From contig CANRHX010000004.1 in NCBI GenBank assembly GCA_947630545.1, positions 1 to 64,000 on the forward strand: 64,000 bases of DNA. The letters are read 5' to 3'. The notes under the pieces were generated by a model. That model was not told the origin of the DNA. It did not search any database and saw only the letters and a list, made by a program, of their open reading frames with translations. Source of the DNA: an uncultured Clostridia bacterium. Lineage in GTDB: Bacteria > Bacillota > Clostridia > TANB77 > CAG-508. The position numbers and the translations under genes are program-made. Positions 41,714-50,776 of this stretch are shown piece by piece (within the stretch, counting starts at the first letter, position 1; each line of letters starts with the position of its first letter).

Positions 41714-41733
41714 TTGTTTTTTTATGTTAGAAT
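41705..41733 (+). promoter_or_regulatory. promoter of GC-distinct cassette A
   Basis: TTGCAT - 17 nt - TAGAAT with upstream TG. Confidence 0.55.
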
Positions 41734-41789
41734 ATTATGGTAAGCCAATCAACCAATAAGTTTTTAGTAGCAGAAAGGTGGTTTTTTTA

Positions 41790-42203
41790 ATGTTAATCTA
41801 TCGAGATTACGTTAGACTGGAAACTAATTTGTTTCCCACAGACATGATCCGTTGTTCGTTTACCATATGCCCGTGTTGGCGGACAGATGGATTCCCGGAT
41901 TATGTGGAACAGTGGTTGGATGATTTATCCGGCTATATATTTCTGACGGTGTGTGAGTTGTCAGAGTTAAATTGTGACGTAGAAAAGGCTTATGAGGCTT
42001 TTGTAAAAACTATTAGGCCACTTAACGTGACAGGAATGTTAACGGTGAGTTATAGCTTTTATGGATCGTCACGTTATGAAATCGAAGGTGCAATAAAATC
42101 GATGTTCAAAGAGGATTTTCTTAGTACAGGAAGTCTTTCAGAAGTCTCTTTGATTATGGCCAAATTACTTATGGATTATATGGAAAAGCTTGAGCTTGAC
42201 TGA
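41790..42203 (+). CDS. orphan protein of unknown function, GC-distinct cassette A (137 aa)
   Basis: RBS AGAAAGGTGG 9 nt before ATG 41790; two 60-nt lines each 26/60 GC; terminator downstream. Confidence 0.75.
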   Translation: MLIYRDYVRLETNLFPTDMIRCSFTICPCWRTDGFPDYVEQWLDDLSGYIFLTVCELSELNCDVEKAYEAFVKTIRPLNVTGMLTVSYSFYGSSRYEIEGAIKSMFKEDFLSTGSLSEVSLIMAKLLMDYMEKLELD

Positions 42204-42224
42204 ATAACATCTTCGATTTGAAAG

Positions 42225-42256
42225 AGTGCAGGGTGCAAAACATCCTGCGCTTTTTT
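42225..42256 (+). terminator. intrinsic terminator of cassette A
   Basis: AGTGCAGGGTG-CAAAA-CATCCTGCGCTTTTTT (G-U pairs). Confidence 0.85.
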
Positions 42257-42336
42257 ATTATTTTATTAAAAATTCATTTACTCGTAATATTTTTTATATT
42301 ATAGAATAATATAGAAATTAGAAAGGATTGATTTTT

Positions 42337-42570
42337 ATGGAAAAAGATTTTAATGGATTCCCACCTTATATGGATTTTTCAACTAATCAAGGTGTAGATT
42401 ATAATGATATGTATAAAGATCCTATGTTTAATCCTATAGTTCAATATGAACAAGCGTATGCTTATTATAGATATTTATGTATGCAGATGGATTATAAGAT
42501 TAAATGTAAAGAATATGAAAAAATGTGTGATAATTCAAATTTGAAAAATCCAGAGAAAAAACCTGTTTAA
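42337..42570 (+). CDS. small hypothetical protein (Tyr/Met-rich, possibly spore-associated)
   Basis: RBS AGAAAGGATTGA; MEKDFNGFPPYMDFSTNQGVDYNDMYKDPMFNPIVQYEQAYAYYRYLCMQMDYKIKC. Confidence 0.7.
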   Translation: MEKDFNGFPPYMDFSTNQGVDYNDMYKDPMFNPIVQYEQAYAYYRYLCMQMDYKIKCKEYEKMCDNSNLKNPEKKPV

Positions 42571-42664
42571 ACTATTTAAACCAATTAATTCTGTGTGACT
42601 TCAATTAATTCTGTTTTACTTAAAAAGAGCGAAGAATAAAAATCTCCGCTCTTTTATATATTTT

Positions 42665-43495
42665 TTACATTCTAGCAAATAATATTGCAAAAACAATTAC
42701 TCCAAGAACCACTCTATAAATAGCAAAAATCTTGAAGCTTCCCTTTTGTAAATATTGAAGTAAAAACTTAATTACAAATAATCCAACTATAAAACTTGCT
42801 AATACTCCTACAATAAAAGGAATTCCAAAAACAAAGTCTTTCATTTTTACAAGTGCTGCTGCTGCCACTACTGGAGTTGATAATAAAAATGAAAATTTAG
42901 CAATTGCCTCTCTTTTTATTCCCATACCTCTTCCAACAGTCATTGTTATACCTGACCTTGAAACCCCTGGAAATGCTGCTGCAATTGCCTGTGATATTGC
43001 AACCCAAAAAGATTGTTTAAAAGTTATATTTTTGTAATCTGTTTTAGCTTTTGACTTTTTATCTACTATGTATAACACAATTCCCATTACAATTAATGCA
43101 ATTGCAATTAATGCCATTTCAACTGTAATTGCTTCTACATGGAATGCATTTGTTAGCATTTCTATAATTTTTTCTGATATTTTATCAAATATTAAACATG
43201 CTATTCCTGTTGGTATGGTAGCAAAAACTATATACAAAAAAATTCTTCCTTCGGTTGTCTTTTTCTTATATTTTACTTGCTCATATCCGCCTTTAATTAA
43301 TTTTATCCAATCTTTGTAGAAAAATAAAACAATTGCAAGCAATGTACCAATATGTAAAGCTACATCAAATGATGCACTTATTTCCTCCCATCCAAATATC
43401 CATGGAAAAAGGTTTAAATGTGCTGAACTTGATATTGGCAAAAGTTCTGTTAACCCTTGTATAATTCCTAAAATTAATGCGTGTATTACTTTCAT
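42665..43495 (-). CDS. uppP: undecaprenyl-diphosphatase
   Basis: GIIQGLTELLPISSSAHL; PGVSRSGITMTVGR. Confidence 0.96.
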   Translation of the reverse strand: MKVIHALILGIIQGLTELLPISSSAHLNLFPWIFGWEEISASFDVALHIGTLLAIVLFFYKDWIKLIKGGYEQVKYKKKTTEGRIFLYIVFATIPTGIACLIFDKISEKIIEMLTNAFHVEAITVEMALIAIALIVMGIVLYIVDKKSKAKTDYKNITFKQSFWVAISQAIAAAFPGVSRSGITMTVGRGMGIKREAIAKFSFLLSTPVVAAAALVKMKDFVFGIPFIVGVLASFIVGLFVIKFLLQYLQKGSFKIFAIYRVVLGVIVFAILFARM

Positions 43496-43522
43496 TTTTA
43501 TAGTAGATAATTAGCTTTTTAG

Positions 43523-44401
43523 CTAATTATCGTCTCCTTCCCTTAAAATATTATATATTGTGTTTTTAATATATTTTGCTGATGTAACTGGTGCTACTTT
43601 ACCTGGTAATGCCAAAGCCCATATAAATTTTAAGCCTTGTCTTTTGCAATAGTCTTCATCTATACCTCCTGGCTTTGATGCTAAATCTAAAAGTAAACAA
43701 TCTTTTTTTACATATTTAAGTTTTTCTTCATCAAGAATTAAATGAGGCACTGTATTTACTATTATGTCATAATTTTGTAAATTTGCTCCTAATTCATTTA
43801 TGTTTGTATTATTATAACCTAAAGTCTCCATCCATGCAAAGTCTTTTTCTTTTCTTGCTGCACATGTTACGTTTGCATCTAATCCAACAAATTTCTTTGC
43901 TAAAACTTTGGCAACTCTTCCAAATCCTAAAATTAAAACATTGCTTCCTTGTATGTTTTTGCTTGTGTTTAAAATAGCTTCGCTTATTGCACCTTCTGCT
44001 GTAGCAATGGTATTTAATATTGTTAAATCTTCTTCATTCATTAAATCTATTGTTTTAACATTTTTATTACTTATTAACTGTGTAAAATGCTCTGGTATAC
44101 TTCCTGCAAGAAATGTCTTGTTTCCTACATAATTAGCTAAATATTCTATACTTATAATGTTTTTACTAAATGGCGCATATACTTCTTTACCATTTTTTGA
44201 AAATGGTATCGAGCTAAGTATATAATCAGCATTTTTTATTGCTTCTTCTGAACTTTTGCATGGAATTAAATTATCTGATTTTTTTATTTCTTCTGCCTTT
44301 TCCAGCCCATAAATATATACATTGTTTTTGTCATTTGCAAGCATATTTGCTAAGTTTACTAATCGTAAATCTCCACCAATTATAGCAAAACCTTTATTCA
44401 T
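43523..44401 (-). CDS. dpaA: dipicolinate synthase subunit A
   Basis: Rossmann motif VLILGFGRVAKVLAKKF; overall DpaA-like sequence; IPEHFTQLI. Confidence 0.82.
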   Translation of the reverse strand: MNKGFAIIGGDLRLVNLANMLANDKNNVYIYGLEKAEEIKKSDNLIPCKSSEEAIKNADYILSSIPFSKNGKEVYAPFSKNIISIEYLANYVGNKTFLAGSIPEHFTQLISNKNVKTIDLMNEEDLTILNTIATAEGAISEAILNTSKNIQGSNVLILGFGRVAKVLAKKFVGLDANVTCAARKEKDFAWMETLGYNNTNINELGANLQNYDIIVNTVPHLILDEEKLKYVKKDCLLLDLASKPGGIDEDYCKRQGLKFIWALALPGKVAPVTSAKYIKNTIYNILREGDDN

Positions 44402-44483
44402 AAAATCCCTCTTTCTTTATATAAACTCTTCTTTTATATTATATAAAAAAATTGGAAAATTATGTGTGTGTAGTTTCGGTTTT

Positions 44484-44546
44484 GTGTCAATGGTTCCGGG
44501 TTTGAATGACACAAAATGTGTCATTCAAACCCGGAACCATTGACAC
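44484..44546. repeat. 29-bp repeat family, inverted pair, A-type variant
   Basis: GTGTCAATGGTTCCGGGTTTGAATGACAC-AAAAT-GTGTCATTCAAACCCGGAACCATTGACAC. Confidence 0.97.
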
Positions 44547-44551
44547 ACTTT

Positions 44552-45793
44552 TTAATCTTGAATTTCTTTTATGTTTTCTTTTTCAATTTCGTCATATTCA
44601 ATGTTCTTTGTATCATTTGACTTTTTATTTTTGTTAAACATTTTTATGTCATTATAACCTATGTGTCTTGTTATTTCTGACATTTCTTCTAAATGCTCTT
44701 TAGCTTTCATTTCTTTAGGTGTTAATTTACTTTCTTTTTCATCTTTTTCGTCTAAATTGAATGGAATTGATAATTTTGCAAGTATTGGTATAAATATAGC
44801 ATCCTTCTTTATTTTTTGTGATATTTTCTTTGGGCTCAATTCAATTGCTATATTTGCATATTGTATTGCTCTTTCCTTTTCACCTTTTATAAGACATATT
44901 TTTGAAAGCTCATAATAACAGTCTGGTGCTAATTCTTCATCATCTAATGATTCCATGAAGTTTCTTTCAGCTTCTTCTAGTTCTTTGTAAATAAGTGCTA
45001 TCTCTGCTAAAGAATAATTACAATTATGCATTAATGTGTTAATTTGAGCTGCTTTTTCATAGAACTCTTTGGCACTTTGAAAATCGTTTAACATTGTATA
45101 AACTATTCCTAAGCTATAATTTAGGTCAAAATCAAAGCCATTATATTTTAGTGCTTCATGATATACATTTGCAGCTTCTTTGTACATTTCTTGTTCTATT
45201 AATAAATCCCCAAGTAATATACTGGCTTCCTTATAGTCAGGTTTTTTGCTTAATAAATTTGATAGCATTTGACTTGCCTCGTTCTTTTTGTCTAGATTAT
45301 TTAGAAGATTTGCAACTTTAAAATATGAATCATAATCTTTTTTATTTATGTCAATAGCTTGTACATATTCATCAATTGCTTTTCTCATTCCACCTTCACT
45401 CTCATAAATTTGTGCTAATAGTTTATGCCCTTTGTATGATTCTGGATTTTTTCCTAACAAATTGATTAATACTTGTTTTGCTTTTCTATTGTTTCCTGAA
45501 TTAAAATAAAATGTTGCCTTAAATATATTTATGTATTCTGACACACTTAGTTTATTTTTTTCTAGTATTATTACAAATATTGGTATTATTATAGAAAATA
45601 GATACATTACTATATATAGTATTATGTTTAATTTGATTGTAAATAAAACTTCCATAAAGTTTAATGCTATGCCTATTGCTTGCAATACCAAGAATGTAAT
45701 ATATGTTGTGTCATTGTTTTTTATCATTTTATAAAAAATAAATATAAATAATGCAAATGATATTACTGTAAATATTAATTGTTGTACTAACAT
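44552..45793 (-). CDS. membrane-anchored TPR protein
   Basis: Two N-terminal TM; repeated TPR pattern (YKGHKLLAQIYESEGGMRKAIDEYVQAIDINKKD...). Confidence 0.88.
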   Translation of the reverse strand: MLVQQLIFTVISFALFIFIFYKMIKNNDTTYITFLVLQAIGIALNFMEVLFTIKLNIILYIVMYLFSIIIPIFVIILEKNKLSVSEYINIFKATFYFNSGNNRKAKQVLINLLGKNPESYKGHKLLAQIYESEGGMRKAIDEYVQAIDINKKDYDSYFKVANLLNNLDKKNEASQMLSNLLSKKPDYKEASILLGDLLIEQEMYKEAANVYHEALKYNGFDFDLNYSLGIVYTMLNDFQSAKEFYEKAAQINTLMHNCNYSLAEIALIYKELEEAERNFMESLDDEELAPDCYYELSKICLIKGEKERAIQYANIAIELSPKKISQKIKKDAIFIPILAKLSIPFNLDEKDEKESKLTPKEMKAKEHLEEMSEITRHIGYNDIKMFNKNKKSNDTKNIEYDEIEKENIKEIQD

Positions 45794-45863
45794 CTATATT
45801 CTCCTTCTAATTTTTACAGTACTATTTTATTTCAAAAATCGAATTTTGTCCATACTTTTAAAA

Positions 45864-45901
45864 AATAAAGTCTAAATATGTATTATTTAGACTTTATAAT
45901 A
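45864..45901. terminator. hairpin terminator
   Basis: AAAGTCTAAATA-tgtat-TATTTAGACTTT. Confidence 0.75.
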
Positions 45902-45905
45902 AATA

Positions 45906-46610
45906 TTAATATTCGTATATATCATTTTCCCAATCTCTATTGTATGGTGGTCTTACCGGCCTGTAAGGTGGTCTTGGTGGTCTTCCTGGTGGCGGAAATG
46001 GAGGTCTATTTCCTGGTCGATTTGGTCTTCCTAATAATTCTCTAATTAGTAATATTCTAATAATATCACTTAAATTTCTATTGAACTGTCTTGTTTCTCT
46101 TGGTTCTTCTTCTGAATTTCTATTCTCAATTTTATTTTCAGTTTGTTCATATTTTGGATCTCTTTTGGGTTCTTCTATTATTCTTTTTCCATTAAACATC
46201 CTTGGTACTTGTGTTTGAGATGTTGATTTTGCCTTTGTATTATCATTATTTATATGATTTACGTTTTCTATGCTGTTGTTTAAATTGATATTAAGAATAA
46301 TTTGATCATTTCCTTCTAGGTTTGAATATATTTCATCTACTAAATTGTCTAATTTTTCTTTAGTAATTGTTTCTGGTATATCTTGGCATGCTTTTTGTAC
46401 CATGGGATATACAATCTTATAAATTTCAGGATAACATTCTTCAAGTTCTGAATTTTTATTTTCATTAAATTCATTTTTAATGTCGTAATTGTATGAATTT
46501 GCTAGATTGCAGGTATTGCAATTGTAGTCTTGAAAATAGTCTGGCTGACTATTATAGTTTGGATATCCTAAAATGCTTCTTATGTAGTCTTCGTATGGAT
46601 TGCTATACAT
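45906..46610 (-). CDS. hypothetical Asn-rich protein with proline/arginine-rich tail (possible spore surface protein)
   Basis: Complete ORF with RBS; RPPFPPPGRPPRPPYRPVRPPYNRDWENDIYEY. Confidence 0.65.
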   Translation of the reverse strand: MYSNPYEDYIRSILGYPNYNSQPDYFQDYNCNTCNLANSYNYDIKNEFNENKNSELEECYPEIYKIVYPMVQKACQDIPETITKEKLDNLVDEIYSNLEGNDQIILNINLNNSIENVNHINNDNTKAKSTSQTQVPRMFNGKRIIEEPKRDPKYEQTENKIENRNSEEEPRETRQFNRNLSDIIRILLIRELLGRPNRPGNRPPFPPPGRPPRPPYRPVRPPYNRDWENDIYEY

Positions 46611-46618
46611 AATTTAAC

Positions 46619-46650
46619 CTCCTTGCATTTTTTGTATATTATGCAAGGAG
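46619..46650 (-). promoter_or_regulatory. hairpin sequestering the Shine-Dalgarno of the 45906-46610 gene
   Basis: CTCCTTGCAT-12 nt-ATGCAAGGAG; the 3' arm contains the AAGGAG of the RBS. Confidence 0.6.
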
Positions 46651-46660
46651 TCCTTAAAAT

Positions 46661-46766
46661 GTGTCAACGGTTCCAGGTTTTGTGTCAATGGTTCCGGGTT
46701 TGAATGACACATTTTGTGTCATTCAAACCCGGAACCATTGACACAAAAACCCGGAACCGGAACCAC
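46661..46766. repeat. 29-bp repeat family, inverted pair with degenerate flanking units
   Basis: GTGTCAATGGTTCCGGGTTTGAATGACAC-ATTTT-GTGTCATTCAAACCCGGAACCATTGACAC. Confidence 0.96.
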
Positions 46767-46770
46767 AAAA

Positions 46771-48166
46771 TTATATTTTATTTACTAATTCTTTGAATTG
46801 ATTTCCTCTATCTGCAAAATTTTTAAACATATCGAAGCTTGCACTAGCTGGTGAGAATAAAACTACATCTCCTGCTTTGGCTTGTTTTTTTGCAATATCA
46901 ATAGTTTCTTGTAAATTATTACACATGTAAATAGGTAATTGCTTACCTTGTACCTCTAGTTCTTCTTTTACTGCATCAAAAATTTTTCCAGAAGTTTGCC
47001 CCATTAAAATTAAGCATTTTACTTTTTCTACAATAGGCTTTGCAATTGGTGTGTAGTCTAAGTTTTTGTCATATCCACCTGCTATAAGTACAATATCTTC
47101 ATCATAAGAATATAACCCAGCATTTGTTCTAGTTGGAGAGGAACTTACTGAATCGTTGTACCATTTTACTCCATCTATTTCTCTAACTAGTTCTAACCTA
47201 TGTTCTACACTTTCAAATTCTTTTATAGCTTCTACTGCTATATCTGAATCAACTAAAGTGGCAGTTGCAGCAAGAGCAGTGGCTATATTTTCAAAATTAT
47301 GTGCACCTCTTAATTTTACTTCTTTAGTGTCTAAAATGTATTTTCTAACTCCATCTTTACATTCTTTTATAATTTTATTATCAACTATATAACCGTTTTC
47401 TAATCTCTCTTTACTACTAAAAAATATTACTTTTCCATTTGCCTCTTTGCTACAATTTCTTGTTATTTCATTATCATAATTTAATACAAGTATTCCATCA
47501 TCATTTTGATATTTAAATATGTTTTTCTTTGATTCTATATATTCTTGATAATCTTTATGAATATTTAAGTGATTTGGCGTAATATTTGTAATTACTGAAA
47601 TATTTGGGCTTATTTTCATTTCCATTAATTGGAAACTACTTAATTCTAATACAACGATGTCATCTTCTTTCATTTCTGGCAATTTTGTGAATAATGGCGT
47701 TCCTATATTTCCACCTAACCAAGTATTATACCCTGCTTTTTTTAATATTGAATTTATTAAACTTGTTGTAGTTGTTTTTCCATCACTTCCTGTAACTCCT
47801 ATAATTTTTGCAGGACACATTTCTATTAACATTTCTATTTCTGTTGTAACTATGGCTCCTCTTTGCGCTTCCAATTCTAATTGTGGTACTGTAGGTAAGC
47901 AACTTGGCGAACGAAATATTAAATTGAATCCTTTTAACTTATTTAAATAATTTTCTCCGAAGTGAAAATTCAAAAGCATATTGAGTAATTTTGTCCATTA
48001 CTTCTTTACTTATTTCATCTATTTTTCTTTGATCAAATACTGTAACAATTGCTTTTTGCTCATGTAAATAGTCTAGTAATGGCAAGTTACTTACTCCCAA
48101 ACCGATTACAGCCACTTTTCTGTATTTTATGTAATTGTTAAATTCTTCTAATTTTTTATTTTGCAT
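46771..48166 (-). pseudogene. murD: UDP-N-acetylmuramoylalanine--D-glutamate ligase, apparent frameshift near 47.95 kb
   Basis: N-part KVAVIGLGVSNLPLLDYL; C-part IIGVTGSDGKTTTTSLI, HRLELVREIDGVKWYNDSVSSSPTRT; removing one T from GAATTTTCAC gives FEFHFGENYLNKLKG. Confidence 0.85.
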
Positions 48167-48345
48167 GATATTTTAACTCTCCTTTTGCTTTATTTTATGT
48201 TTCGTTTTTTCTTTTGTTATTGTATTATATATCATTTCTTTTGAAATTACAATTTATTTTTTTATTTTCAAGTATATTTTGTGCAAGTTTTGTGCAAAAT
48301 ATTAATGCGTAAAAAAGCAAGTCAAAAATTATGGAGGTGTTTTTT

Positions 48346-48459
48346 ATGTCAGAAAAAAATAATAATAAAAATAAGAATAACAATAACAATAACAATAATA
48401 ATAATAACAACAATAATAACAATAATAATGAAAGACAAAATAATAACAACTGCAAATAG
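48346..48459 (+). CDS. poly-asparagine microprotein, 37 aa
   Basis: RBS GGAGGTG then ATG; MSEKNNNKNKNNNNNNNNNNNNNNNNNNERQNNNNCK*; mixed AAT/AAC codons; terminator immediately after. Confidence 0.75.
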   Translation: MSEKNNNKNKNNNNNNNNNNNNNNNNNNERQNNNNCK

Positions 48460-48472
48460 TAATTAACATTTA

Positions 48473-48511
48473 AAAGCCTCTTATTTATATCTTTTAAGAG
48501 GCTTTTTTTAT
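48473..48511 (+). terminator. intrinsic terminator after the poly-Asn ORF
   Basis: AAAGCCTCTTA-tttatatct-TTTAAGAGGCTTTTTTTA. Confidence 0.85.
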
Positions 48512-49261
48512 CTATTTTTTATTATATAAAAATCTTTCAAATAATTGCAATCTACATTTATTTTCTAATTCGTCATTAAGTGGATCTAATATAACTTCTT
48601 CATTATATTTTCTTTTTAAGCAATATCTTATAATATAATCTGTAAGTTCTGGATTTTTTGATAAAAGTGGTCCATGTAAATAAGTTGCAATTACATTTTC
48701 TTCCATAAATCCTTCGAATTCGTCTCCAAATTTATTTCCATTTCCATATAATACTTTACCAAAAGGCGTTTCTATTCCATATGTTTGACCGCCATGATTT
48801 TCAAATCCAATTATTTTTGTTTTTGAATTTCCAAAAGATGATTCTATTATTATATTTCCTATGCATCTTTGATTTCTATCTGGGTTTGCTTCAGTATAAT
48901 AATCAAAAACTTCTAAACCTGGAATTATATTTCCTTCTACTCCTTTGTAGTATTTACCAAATAATTGATAGGCTCCACAAATTAACAAGAAATATACTCC
49001 TGCATCTTTGGCTTGCTTTATTTCGTCTTTATATTTTATTAAATCTTCAGCCAAAATTTGTTGTTCGTTATCTGCTCCTCCACCTGCAAATATAATGTCA
49101 TAACTTCTGAAATTTGGTTTTGGATCATTTATGGAATAGCTATCTACTGTTGCTTTATAGCCTCTTTGCTCTATTCTGTATTTTAGTATTTTTATGTTTC
49201 CTATATCTCCGTATAAGTCTAGTATGTCTGGATATAAATATAATATTTTTAGTTCTTTCAT
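48512..49261 (-). CDS. gatD: lipid II isoglutaminyl synthase glutamine amidotransferase subunit
   Basis: LYPDILDLYGDIGNIKILKYR; CGAYQLFGKYY; GFENHGGQTYG. Confidence 0.92.
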   Translation of the reverse strand: MKELKILYLYPDILDLYGDIGNIKILKYRIEQRGYKATVDSYSINDPKPNFRSYDIIFAGGGADNEQQILAEDLIKYKDEIKQAKDAGVYFLLICGAYQLFGKYYKGVEGNIIPGLEVFDYYTEANPDRNQRCIGNIIIESSFGNSKTKIIGFENHGGQTYGIETPFGKVLYGNGNKFGDEFEGFMEENVIATYLHGPLLSKNPELTDYIIRYCLKRKYNEEVILDPLNDELENKCRLQLFERFLYNKK

Positions 49262-49283
49262 GGCTTGCTCCTTTAAAATTTTT

Positions 49284-49387
49284 GTGTTAGTGTTCCGGGT
49301 TTTGTGTCAATGGTTCCGGGTTTGAATGACACAAAATGTGTCATTCAAACCCGGAACCATTGACACAAAACCCGGAACCGTTGACAC
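49284..49387. repeat. 29-bp repeat family, inverted pair with degenerate flanking units
   Basis: Same A-type core as 44.5 kb. Confidence 0.96.
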
Positions 49388-49391
49388 AAAA

Positions 49392-50708
49392 TTATTTATA
49401 ATTAATTATTGCATGTCTTGTATCTTGAACAGCAGTATAGTTAGAAATAGCATATTTTTTACAATTAGTTTTATAAAGTGATTTTACTGCGTCATCCAAA
49501 TTTAAATAAGCTTCTATTTTGTCAGGTGAAACTCCATTATTTTTTATACAAATTGCCATGTCATATGCCCTTGTTCCACTTGTTATAATTCTATTTACAT
49601 TATTTAAATTTGAAAAATCTATGTCGTATATCCATGATACATCTGTTCCATCTGCTGATTTATCATTTAAAACGAATAACACATCTTTGGGGTCATTGTC
49701 TTCATTTACTAGTCTAAGGCTAACATTTGCACCTGTTGGATTTTTAGCTAAATTAATTGTAGTTTCGCTACCATTAATTACTAGTTTTTCTTGTCTACCA
49801 TTGTTTAATTCAAATTCTTCTAAAGTTTGTTTTATATATTCAATATCTATGTTATATAAGCTAGCAACTGTTATTGCTGCAGCAAAGTTATAAATACTAT
49901 AAATACTGTTATAGTTTATTTTAAATGTATCATTTTTTATTTTAAATGTTTTATTTTCTAAATCTACATCTGTGATAAGTTTATATATTTCATTGTCTCC
50001 ATAATTGCAATTTGGACATTTAAATTTTCCTATATGCGCATATTGATAATATTCATATTCTAATCTTGTACTACAAAATGGGCAGAATTTGCCTTCTCCT
50101 GCTTCTTTCATTTTATCTGTTGCATATTTATACTTGTCCACGCTAAAATAATATACATTTGAATTGTCTGGATTTGCTTGTCCTAGTCGTGCAACATTAG
50201 GGTCATCACTATTTAAAACTAAATTGCCATTATATGTTTTTAGAAATTCATTTATTTTTAATATTAATGTTTCTATTTCTCCAACTCTATCCAATTGATC
50301 TCTAAAGAAGTCTAAAATAACTAAAGTGTCTAACTTTAATTTTTTAAAAACAACTGGTAAATAGCTTTCATCAACTTCTAAAGTTATAAAATCTGCTTTT
50401 ATTTTTCCTGTTAAAGTAGATTCTTTAGTTAATATTGATAAAATTCCTGTTTCCATGTTGTTTCCTTGTAGATTGCTTATTACGTTATAATTTGCTTTTT
50501 TTAGAATGCTATTTATACTATTATTAGTCGTAGTTTTTCCGTTTGTTCCAACTACAGCAATTACTGGGCATTTTATTTTAAAGTATTTTAACATGTTTTT
50601 ATTTAATTTGTATGCAATTTTTCCTGGAAGGTTGCCTCCATTTTTCCCAGATATTTTTAATATAATAGTAACTATTTTTGTTATTAAAATTGTAAAAAAA
50701 CCTTTCAT
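49392..50708 (-). CDS. murT: lipid II isoglutaminyl synthase, Mur ligase subunit
   Basis: VIAVVGTNGKTTTNNSINSIL; zinc-ribbon CPFCSTRLEY...CPNCNYGD; ATG at 50708. Confidence 0.93.
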   Translation of the reverse strand: MKGFFTILITKIVTIILKISGKNGGNLPGKIAYKLNKNMLKYFKIKCPVIAVVGTNGKTTTNNSINSILKKANYNVISNLQGNNMETGILSILTKESTLTGKIKADFITLEVDESYLPVVFKKLKLDTLVILDFFRDQLDRVGEIETLILKINEFLKTYNGNLVLNSDDPNVARLGQANPDNSNVYYFSVDKYKYATDKMKEAGEGKFCPFCSTRLEYEYYQYAHIGKFKCPNCNYGDNEIYKLITDVDLENKTFKIKNDTFKINYNSIYSIYNFAAAITVASLYNIDIEYIKQTLEEFELNNGRQEKLVINGSETTINLAKNPTGANVSLRLVNEDNDPKDVLFVLNDKSADGTDVSWIYDIDFSNLNNVNRIITSGTRAYDMAICIKNNGVSPDKIEAYLNLDDAVKSLYKTNCKKYAISNYTAVQDTRHAIINYK

Positions 50709-50776
50709 ATTTATGCTCCACTTTTTTTGATACAGTATATAATAAAGGGTTGCTAAATGCAACCCTAAAATTAAAA

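Noticed and set aside
48225-48455. Minus-strand ORF of poly-leucine (MQLLLFCLSLLLLLLLL...)
   Set aside because: Antisense of the poly-Asn ORF; no RBS; the plus frame has RBS and terminator.
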